A DNA stretch of 58,742 bases from Bacteroidota bacterium (lineage in GTDB: Bacteria > Bacteroidota > Bacteroidia > Bacteroidales > F082): assembly GCA_016845105.1 (NCBI GenBank), contig JAERTF010000133.1, positions 1 to 58,742 on the forward strand, given 5' to 3'. Every line of letters begins with the position of its first letter. Within the stretch, counting starts at the first letter, position 1. The position numbers and the translations under genes were made by a program. A model generated the notes under the pieces. That model saw only the letters and a list, made by a program, of their open reading frames with translations, made no database searches and was not told the DNA's origin. Positions 53,181 through 58,742 of this stretch are shown piece after piece.

Positions 53181-55298
53181 ATGGCAGCAATTGGAAATAT
53201 TAGAAAGCATTCAACACTTCTTGTGATAGTAATTGGTGTTGCTTTGGCAGCATTTGTTCTTGGAGATTTTGCAAAAGGAGGTGGAGGTTCACGTAACGTT
53301 AATGTTGGTGAAATAGAAGGAGAAGAAATCACAATTATGGATTTCAATTACGAAGCTGAGAGAAATATCGAAGCTACCATGCAACAGCAGCAGAAAGACA
53401 GACTTTCGGTTGATGAAATGTTTTCTGTTAAGGAGCAAACTTGGAACGATATTGTACATCGTGTTATTATGGATGATGAGTATGAAGCACTTGGTCTAAC
53501 GGTTACTAGCGATGAGCTGTTTGACTTAATACAAGGACCAAATCCACATGCACTTATCCAACAATATTTTGCAGATCCAGAAACAAAAGTATATGATAGA
53601 AATCTTGTAGTAAGATATCTTCAAAACATGGAAACTCTACCAGAGGATGCAAAACAACAATGGATTAGATTCGAAAAATTCATTAAAGATGATAGGTTAA
53701 GAGAAAAGTTTAATGCCTTAATTGCAAAGGGTTATTATGTTCCCAATGAATTGGCAAAAGCGTCTTATGGTGAAAAAAATGACAAAGCAACCATAGAGTA
53801 TGTTGCTGCAAAATATATCGACATACCTGATAGCTTGTTTAGCCCAACTGATTCTGATTATTCAAAATATTACGATAGTAATAAGGAGCAATACAAGCAA
53901 AAGGCGTCAAGATCAATTGATTATGTTGTGTTTAATATTGTGCCTTCAGCAAAAGATGTTGAAGATGCAAGCAGGGAAATGGATCAAATCGCACTTGAAT
54001 TAAAGGAAACAGTGGATGTAGTTCGTTTTGTAAAAGTAAATTCTGATAAACCTATTGATACAAGTTGGTTTGCTGAAGGGCAATTGCCAGTTCAAATTGA
54101 TTCTTTGATGTTTAATAGTAAGATTGGAACAGTTTCAGAACCATATAATCTTAATAATGAATTTCATGTAGCACGATTAATGGATATTGGGTCAAGGCCC
54201 GATTCAATGAAAGCTTCGCATATACTTATTTCTTATGCAGGAGCATATAATGCGCGCCCAGAAGTTACAAAAACACGTGAGTTAGCTGAGCTATTTGCCG
54301 ATAGCTTATTCAATGTATTGAAGAAACAACCAAACAAAATGGTAGCCTTTGCAAAGGAGTTTTCGAATGACCCATCTGTTGAGCAAAATGATGGAGATTT
54401 GGGGTGGTTTGCAGATGGGGCAATGGTTGGAGCATTTAACCAAGCTGTTTACACTACGAAAAAGGGTAAGTTTACTATGACAGAAACTCCATTTGGGTTC
54501 CATATTATAGAAGTTACTGGGAAGAAAGCACCTGTTAAGAAAGTTAAAGTTGCCATGGTTGATCGCGAAGTTTATGCAAGTGATGCAACATATCAGAATA
54601 CTTTTGCCAAAGCAAGTAAATTGGCAACCGAATGTAATACACAAGATGAGTTTGACAATATGGTTGCTGATCAACGACTCAACAAAAGAGAAATGCCTAC
54701 AATTCGTGAAATGAGCAACTACATTGCAGGACTTAAAAACCCAAGACAGATAATTAGATGGACATTTAATGATGATACTGAAGTAGGACAGGTTTCAAGC
54801 GTGTTCGATTTGGAAGATATGTTTGTTGTAGCAGTGTTAACTGATGCTGAAGATGCTGGTTATCCAACACTCGATCAGGTTAAAGATAGAATTAAACAAA
54901 AGGTTTACAACCAACTTAAAAATGAGTACTTAGCAGAGAAAATGTTGGCTTATAATGGTGATATAAATAAGATTAAAGAGAACATGGATGTTACCGAGAA
55001 ACAAGTTAATCCTTTGTTTTATAATTCACGTAACCTACCAGGTTTCACCATTGAAAATGATGTAATTGGTACTGTATTTGGAATGCAAAATGGAACAGTA
55101 TCACCCCCAATTCATGGAAATTCAGGAACTTTCGTAGTTAAGGTAGATGAAATAACTTTTGCCGGTGAACAGGCTGATTATACCACTACCATAAAGGAAT
55201 TAACGGATGATTTTAATAAAAGAGTTAACCAGGACTTACCTTATAATTCTCTAAAAGAATCTCTGGATATAGTTGATAATAGAATCGACTTCTATTAG
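53181..55298 (+). CDS. Peptidyl-prolyl isomerase, SurA/PpiD-like
   Basis: 705 aa from ATG 53181 (MAAIGNIRKHSTLL). N-terminal transmembrane anchor (LLVIVIGVALAAFVLGDF), SurA-N-like region (WNDIVHRVIMDDEYEALGLTVTSDELFDLIQGP), and a parvulin-type rotamase domain (ASHILISYAGAY... DPSVEQNDGDLGWFADGAMVGAFNQAVY ... TPFGFHIIEVTGKK). A second region may be a degenerate rotamase. Periplasmic folding factor for outer-membrane proteins. Ends at a strong terminator. Confidence 0.93.
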   Translation: MAAIGNIRKHSTLLVIVIGVALAAFVLGDFAKGGGGSRNVNVGEIEGEEITIMDFNYEAERNIEATMQQQQKDRLSVDEMFSVKEQTWNDIVHRVIMDDEYEALGLTVTSDELFDLIQGPNPHALIQQYFADPETKVYDRNLVVRYLQNMETLPEDAKQQWIRFEKFIKDDRLREKFNALIAKGYYVPNELAKASYGEKNDKATIEYVAAKYIDIPDSLFSPTDSDYSKYYDSNKEQYKQKASRSIDYVVFNIVPSAKDVEDASREMDQIALELKETVDVVRFVKVNSDKPIDTSWFAEGQLPVQIDSLMFNSKIGTVSEPYNLNNEFHVARLMDIGSRPDSMKASHILISYAGAYNARPEVTKTRELAELFADSLFNVLKKQPNKMVAFAKEFSNDPSVEQNDGDLGWFADGAMVGAFNQAVYTTKKGKFTMTETPFGFHIIEVTGKKAPVKKVKVAMVDREVYASDATYQNTFAKASKLATECNTQDEFDNMVADQRLNKREMPTIREMSNYIAGLKNPRQIIRWTFNDDTEVGQVSSVFDLEDMFVVAVLTDAEDAGYPTLDQVKDRIKQKVYNQLKNEYLAEKMLAYNGDINKIKENMDVTEKQVNPLFYNSRNLPGFTIENDVIGTVFGMQNGTVSPPIHGNSGTFVVKVDEITFAGEQADYTTTIKELTDDFNKRVNQDLPYNSLKESLDIVDNRIDFY

Positions 55299-55319
55299 AC
55301 AATTATAAATCTTAATAAA

Positions 55320-55353
55320 AAAACTGCTTGTCATTTGATAAGCAGTTTTTTTT
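55320..55353 (+). terminator. Rho-independent terminator
   Basis: AAAACTGCTT (55320-55329) pairs with AAGCAGTTTT (55340-55349), ten perfect pairs, followed by TTTT. Ends the PpiD-like gene just before the metallocluster operon promoter; the A-run on its other side could also act on - strand transcripts. Confidence 0.9.
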
Positions 55354-55377
55354 GTGCCAAAAAATCTCTTGTTTTAC

Positions 55378-55408
55378 TTGTGAAATGAACATATGTTCAA
55401 TACATTTG
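55378..55408 (+). promoter_or_regulatory. Promoter with embedded 14-bp palindromic operator
   Basis: TTG (55378-55380), exactly 20 bases, TACATTTG (55401-55408). The spacer contains the perfect palindrome TGAACATATGTTCA (55386-55399), so a bound repressor would block the promoter. The 6-2-6 layout TGAACA-TA-TGTTCA resembles ArsR/SmtB-type sites, and the core GAACATATGTTC also equals the Gram-positive LexA consensus GAACNNNNGTTC. The regulator cannot be identified from the window. Confidence 0.7.
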
Positions 55409-55449
55409 CAAAATGTTTGGTTCATATTGTAAATTTAAAGTCATGTATT

Positions 55450-55740
55450 ATGCCTGCAAGAGATAAAACAGGTCCACAAGGTAGCGGATCTATGACAGGA
55501 CACCGTATGGGTGTTTGTGTTGATAATGATAATCAGCAAAGTAAAGTATTTGGCCGTGGAGGTGGCGGATGGAGAAGTCGTGGTTTCTGGCAGAAATTTG
55601 GTTTTAGACAAAAGTCAAGTGAATGTTCTTATTCTTCACAAAAAGATCCAGGAAGTACTTTTGGTGTTGACATCAGTTTACTTAAAGACAAAATTGATTC
55701 CCTGGAGAAAAAAATAGATAGTCTTAAGAAACAAGATTAG
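55450..55740 (+). CDS. DUF5320-type protein
   Basis: 96 aa from ATG 55450. Begins MPARDKTGPQGSGSMTGHRMG, the start typical of DUF5320 proteins that sit beside NifX/Mrp genes. A glycine-rich middle (GRGGGGWRSRGFW) and a C-terminal coiled helix (LLKDKIDSLEKKIDSLKKQ) follow. No catalytic domain. First gene of the operon. Confidence 0.8.
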   Translation: MPARDKTGPQGSGSMTGHRMGVCVDNDNQQSKVFGRGGGGWRSRGFWQKFGFRQKSSECSYSSQKDPGSTFGVDISLLKDKIDSLEKKIDSLKKQD

Positions 55741-55773
55741 TTTCATTTTTTTATTCACTTAATACTTTAAATT

Positions 55774-55971
55774 ATGAGTTTTTTTGGAAAAGGATTAGGC
55801 TTTGGAGACGGTAGAGGAAAAAATAAGGGTGGTGCAATGGGCGTTGGAGGCTATTGTATTTGTGCAAAGTGTGGAACAAAGGTAAAGCATGAAAAAAATG
55901 TTAAGTGCACTACCATTAAATGTCCTGATTGTGGAACAACAATGATTAGAGAAGAACTGCTAAAGAAATAG
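55774..55971 (+). CDS. Small cysteine-rich (zinc-ribbon/rubredoxin-like) protein
   Basis: 65 aa. N-terminal glycine-rich segment (GKGLGFGDGRGKNKGG), then YCICAKCGTKVKH with Cys28/30/33, Cys45, and KCPDCGTTMIRE with Cys50/53. Paired CxxC motifs indicate a metal site, zinc or iron. Conserved beside DUF5320 genes in anaerobes as far as I recall. The next gene starts 4 bases after its stop, indicating translational coupling. Confidence 0.8.
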   Translation: MSFFGKGLGFGDGRGKNKGGAMGVGGYCICAKCGTKVKHEKNVKCTTIKCPDCGTTMIREELLKK

Positions 55972-55975
55972 GTAA

Positions 55976-56836
55976 ATGAAAATAGCAATTGCAAGTGGCA
56001 AGGGTGGGACAGGGAAAACAACCTTGGCAACTAATCTTGCAACATATCTATCTGAATTTAGCAAGGTTGTATTGTGTGATATTGACGTTGAAGAACCTAA
56101 TTCCGGATTATTTATCGAGGGGAACTTAGAATACAGAGAAGCAGTATATAAAATGATACCCAATTGGAATGAAGACGAATGCAGCTTCTGTGGTAACTGT
56201 CATAAGGTTTGCAATTTCCACGCTGTTATACGCATAGGTACAGATATTATGATATTTCCAGAATTATGTCACAGCTGCTATGCATGTTCCGAATTATGTC
56301 CCACAGAATCCCTACCAATGGTAAAGAAAAGAATAGGAGAATTGGTTCATTATAAAAGTAATGGGCTGGATTTTGTGGAAAGTCGTTTAGATATTGGGGA
56401 AGAACAAGCAGTTCCTCTTATTTCACAAACCATAAATTTCATCAAAAATAATTTTGATGATAATATGATTCAACTATTTGATTCACCTCCAGGTACATCC
56501 TGTCCGGTAATTGAAGCCACTAAAGATGTTGATTTTGTAATTCTAGTAACCGAACCAACCCCTTTTGGTCTTAATGACCTTAGACTTGCCGTAGAAACCA
56601 TGAAGATGCTTCACAAAAACTATGGAGTTGTATTAAACAGGTATGGAATAGGAAATGATGATGTTATCAGATATTGTGAAGCCGAAAATATTCCTTTAAT
56701 AGCTTTAATAAATAATAGCAGGGATATTGCCCTAGCTTATTCAGCGGGCAAGTTAATATTTCAGGAATTGCCCGAATTTAAGAAGCAATTGATGAATATC
56801 AGAAGTTACATAATTGAAATATTAATGGACAATTAG
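55976..56836 (+). CDS. MinD-type ATPase with inserted 2[4Fe-4S] ferredoxin domain
   Basis: 286 aa. Deviant Walker A GKGGTGKTT (near residue 9) and CDIDVEEPNSG, then an inserted ferredoxin unit CSFCGNCHKVC and CHSCYACSELC for two [4Fe-4S] clusters. Walker B region DSPPGTSCPVIEATKDVDF keeps the SCP cysteine, and VTEPTPFGLNDLRL is the family signature. A cytoplasmic ATPase of the Mrp/NBP35-related superfamily that may bind or deliver iron-sulphur or other metal clusters. It pairs with the following paralogue, whose ATG directly follows this stop. Confidence 0.88.
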   Translation: MKIAIASGKGGTGKTTLATNLATYLSEFSKVVLCDIDVEEPNSGLFIEGNLEYREAVYKMIPNWNEDECSFCGNCHKVCNFHAVIRIGTDIMIFPELCHSCYACSELCPTESLPMVKKRIGELVHYKSNGLDFVESRLDIGEEQAVPLISQTINFIKNNFDDNMIQLFDSPPGTSCPVIEATKDVDFVILVTEPTPFGLNDLRLAVETMKMLHKNYGVVLNRYGIGNDDVIRYCEAENIPLIALINNSRDIALAYSAGKLIFQELPEFKKQLMNIRSYIIEILMDN

Positions 56837-57718
56837 ATGAAGGAAATTGTTGTTGTGTCAGGAAAGGGTGGAACAGGTAAAACTTCAATAACAGCATCAT
56901 TTGCCGTGCTAGGTGGTAAGGATATAATTGTTGCTGATTGTGACGTAGATGCCGCGGATATGCATTTGTTATTGGAGCCTAATTATGAAATTTCAGAAGA
57001 ATTTCATAGTGGCGAATTGGCATACATAAATCAGAATAATTGTATTCAGTGTGGTAAGTGTTATGATGTATGCAGATTTACCGCCATTGAAGTTACTAAT
57101 GGAAGACATACCGTTAATGCCTTAAATTGCGAAGGCTGTGGGTATTGTGCACGAGTTTGCCCTTCTGATGCAATAATAAATAAACCTCAAAAAGTTGGAC
57201 AATGTTTCACCTCTATTATCAAAACAGGAAGCATTATGGTTCATGCTAAACTTGGTATTGGAGCTGATAATTCAGGTAAGCTTGTTGCAAAGGTTAAAAA
57301 TGAAGCCAAAGAAATTGCAAATGATGAATTAAAAGAATATATATTGGTAGATGGGTCGCCTGGAGTTGGATGTCCGGTAGTATCATCCTTATCCGGTGCT
57401 GACTTTGTTGTTCTGGTAACAGAACCATCAGTTTCAGGTATTCATGACTTAATGCGTGTTTACGAATTGGTAGAGCGTTTTAATATAAAAACCGGCTGTA
57501 TCATCAATAAATTTGATATTAACCAAGGTATCACAAATGAAATAATGGATTTTCTAGAGAGTAAAAATATTGTACATCTTAAAAGTATTCCATACAATGA
57601 AGTATTTACCGAAGCTATGTTACTTGGTAAAACAATTGTTGAATTGGATAATGATCCGGTTAAATTTCAGATTATGGAAACATGGATAAAAATTAAAAAA
57701 ACTCTAAAATATTTATAG
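56837..57718 (+). CDS. MinD-type ATPase with inserted 2[4Fe-4S] domain (paralogue)
   Basis: 293 aa. GKGGTGKTS, DCDVDAADMHLLL, ferredoxin unit CIQCGKCYDVC and CEGCGYCARVC, the DGSPGVGCPVVSSLSGADF motif and VTEPSVSGIHDLMRVYELVERF. Same layout as the previous protein; the two probably form a heterodimer. ATG at 56837 immediately follows the upstream stop, and the NifX-like gene begins one base after this stop (57720). Confidence 0.88.
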   Translation: MKEIVVVSGKGGTGKTSITASFAVLGGKDIIVADCDVDAADMHLLLEPNYEISEEFHSGELAYINQNNCIQCGKCYDVCRFTAIEVTNGRHTVNALNCEGCGYCARVCPSDAIINKPQKVGQCFTSIIKTGSIMVHAKLGIGADNSGKLVAKVKNEAKEIANDELKEYILVDGSPGVGCPVVSSLSGADFVVLVTEPSVSGIHDLMRVYELVERFNIKTGCIINKFDINQGITNEIMDFLESKNIVHLKSIPYNEVFTEAMLLGKTIVELDNDPVKFQIMETWIKIKKTLKYL

Positions 57719-57719
57719 T

Positions 57720-58058
57720 ATGAATTTAGCATTTACAGCAAAAGGAACAACATGGGATTCAAATATGGATACCAGATTTGGAAGAACTGAATACCTATTG
57801 ATATATAATGATATCTCAAAAGAATTATCATCATACGATAATCGAGAGTCGGCTAATTATGCCCATGGAGCCGGTCCAAAAACTGCACAAAATCTATTTG
57901 AACTTAAAGCTGATGCATTAATAACCGGTAACGGCCCCGGAGGAAATGCAGCAGCAGTAATGGAGAAAACCGGTATTGATATATATATTGGTGCCGGGGC
58001 AAAGACTGTTAAGGAGGCATATGAGGCATTTCAAAAAGGAGAATTAATAAAAGTATAA
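57720..58058 (+). CDS. NifX/NifB-accessory (dinitrogenase Fe-Mo cofactor) family protein
   Basis: 112 aa. NifX/NafY-type fold: FTAKGTTWDSNMDTRFGRTEYLLIYND, YAHGAGPKTAQNLFELKADALITGNGPGGNAAAVMEKTGIDIYIG. In nitrogen fixers such proteins bind FeMo-cofactor precursors; without nif structural genes they are thought to handle other metal-sulphur clusters. Here the ATPases upstream are its likely partners. Confidence 0.9.
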   Translation: MNLAFTAKGTTWDSNMDTRFGRTEYLLIYNDISKELSSYDNRESANYAHGAGPKTAQNLFELKADALITGNGPGGNAAAVMEKTGIDIYIGAGAKTVKEAYEAFQKGELIKV

Positions 58059-58083
58059 TGACTGCCTAAAAGATAGATGAATA

Positions 58084-58494
58084 ATGATAACATCAGAGAA
58101 TAGTATTCAAATACGTTATGATGAAGTAGACAAAATGGGATGGGTTTACCATGGCAACTACGCAAAGTTTTATCATATAAGCAGAACAGAATTAATGCGT
58201 AACATCGGGTTAAGTGATAAAGATCTGGAAGCCAATGGAATTTATTTACCTGTTATAGAGCTTAATATCAGATATATGAAGCCAATATATTATGATGATC
58301 AAATAATAATCAAAACGGTATTGCAAAATATTCCTTCTTCCAGAATGATTTTCAATCATGAAGTAAGAAATAAGAATAATGAACTAATAAACACAGCAAA
58401 AAGCACAGTTGTATTTGTTAATATGGAAACCAGGAGACCCATGAAAGCACCTGATTTTATAGTAAATAGAATAATGCTGCATTTCGATAACTAG
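58084..58494 (+). CDS. 4HBT hotdog-fold acyl-CoA thioesterase
   Basis: 136 aa, YbgC/FadM-like: IQIRYDEVDKMGWVYHGNYAKFYHISRTELMRNIGLS (active-site Asp/His region), then ELNIRYMKPIYYDDQIIIKT and NEVRNKNNEL-type strands. Hydrolyses short acyl-CoA or acyl-ACP. Its presence at the end of the metallocluster operon is unexplained; it may be independent. Confidence 0.9.
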   Translation: MITSENSIQIRYDEVDKMGWVYHGNYAKFYHISRTELMRNIGLSDKDLEANGIYLPVIELNIRYMKPIYYDDQIIIKTVLQNIPSSRMIFNHEVRNKNNELINTAKSTVVFVNMETRRPMKAPDFIVNRIMLHFDN

Positions 58495-58512
58495 GTTGTT
58501 AAAAGTAAAAAA

Positions 58513-58742
58513 ATGAAATTAGAACATATTGCATTAACTGTAACTCATCAGAATGAAATAGAAAGTTTCTATGTAAATATCCTTGGAATGAAGATTGTTA
58601 AGTCCTTTGTATTATCATCTGAGCTTGCCAATTCTATATTTAAAATCAACCAGGAAATACCGGTTTTTCATTTAGAAAAAGGAAGTTTACTATTTGAAAT
58701 ATTCATCGGAAACTTCAATATCTCATTTGGATTTAATCATAT
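58513..58742 (+). CDS. VOC family protein (3'-truncated by window)
   Basis: The frame opens at ATG 58513 and runs to the window edge, about 76 residues. It begins MKLEHIALTVTHQNEIESFY, then VNILGMKIV, a glyoxalase/vicinal-oxygen-chelate start with the first metal ligand (His5) present. Not close enough to methylmalonyl-CoA epimerase to assign it. Starts 18 bases after the thioesterase stop. Confidence 0.75.
   Translation, partial: MKLEHIALTVTHQNEIESFYVNILGMKIVKSFVLSSELANSIFKINQEIPVFHLEKGSLLFEIFIGNFNISFGFNH

Noticed and set aside
57720..58058. NifX-like protein as evidence of nitrogen fixation
   Set aside because: No nifHDK, nifB, nifE or nifN gene is in the window, and this family is widespread in non-fixers.
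58513..58742. Methylmalonyl-CoA epimerase, to complete the mutase pathway
   Set aside because: Only the N-terminus is visible, and it matches general VOC proteins rather than the epimerase.
1..58742. CRISPR arrays, tRNA or rRNA genes, transposases, integrases, phage genes
   Set aside because: None was seen on either strand by reading; a tRNAscan or IS search could still find a weak remnant.

Overview
The window comes from an AT-rich Bacteroidota chromosome, most likely a marine or anaerobic Bacteroidales/Marinilabiliales-type bacterium. This is inferred from gene families: LruC-domain lipoprotein, DUF4292 lipoprotein, PorT-like barrel, DUF6249, a sirtuin without zinc cysteines, and an EnvC-like protein. 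It also fits the promoters, several of which match the Bacteroidota -33 TTG / -7 TAnnTTTG pattern, and the near absence of Shine-Dalgarno sites. I see no rRNA, tRNA, CRISPR array, transposase or phage gene. The window starts inside one gene (AI-2E family transporter) and ends inside another (VOC family protein).

Layout. 1-9 kb: housekeeping genes on + (dnaG, a CNNM-type membrane protein, asnS, rpoN, a PAP2-like membrane protein), broken by a decayed outer-membrane barrel gene on - that carries three in-frame stops. 9-15.6 kb: mostly - strand, with a large LruC-domain lipoprotein, prfB with the classic programmed +1 frameshift, recX, two FKBP-type lipoproteins, a sirtuin and mdh. 16-19.4 kb: a P-loop kinase-like gene, a small zinc protein and a penicillin-acylase-family hydrolase. 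19.4-22.3 kb: an accessory patch with a hairpin-rich spacer, an unrecognised protein made of about three 85-residue repeats, and an ECF sigma factor with its probable anti-sigma partner, divergent from a DUF6249 membrane protein. The divergent spacer has two facing GTAACC-N15/16-TGTC promoters.

22.5-26.6 kb: both subunits of B12-dependent methylmalonyl-CoA mutase. 26.6-29.3 kb: an AlgJ/AlgX-like plus MBOAT O-acetylation pair on -. 29.5-36.1 kb: a complete TolC / TetR / adaptor / RND efflux operon. 36.1-43.6 kb: DEAD-box helicase, a TPR protein, DUF4292 lipoprotein and EnvC-like factor run (probable envelope operon), an Rrf2 regulator, and xseAB. 43.6-52.9 kb: a leucine/isovalerate catabolic locus on - (acetoacetyl-CoA synthetase, acyl-CoA dehydrogenase, methylcrotonyl-CoA carboxylase alpha, enoyl-CoA hydratase, carboxylase beta), with a divergent HMG-CoA-lyase-like gene. 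Together with the mutase this suggests growth on branched-chain amino acids or short acyl-CoAs.

53-58.7 kb: a PpiD/SurA-like periplasmic isomerase, then a tight operon: DUF5320 protein, small Cys-rich protein, two paralogous MinD-type ATPases with inserted 2[4Fe-4S] domains, a NifX-like protein, a hotdog thioesterase and a VOC protein. Its promoter contains a perfect 14-bp palindrome between the -33 and -7 elements. This metallocluster-handling operon, with no nitrogenase genes in view, is the best candidate for an under-described system here. The repeat protein and the ECF regulon come next.
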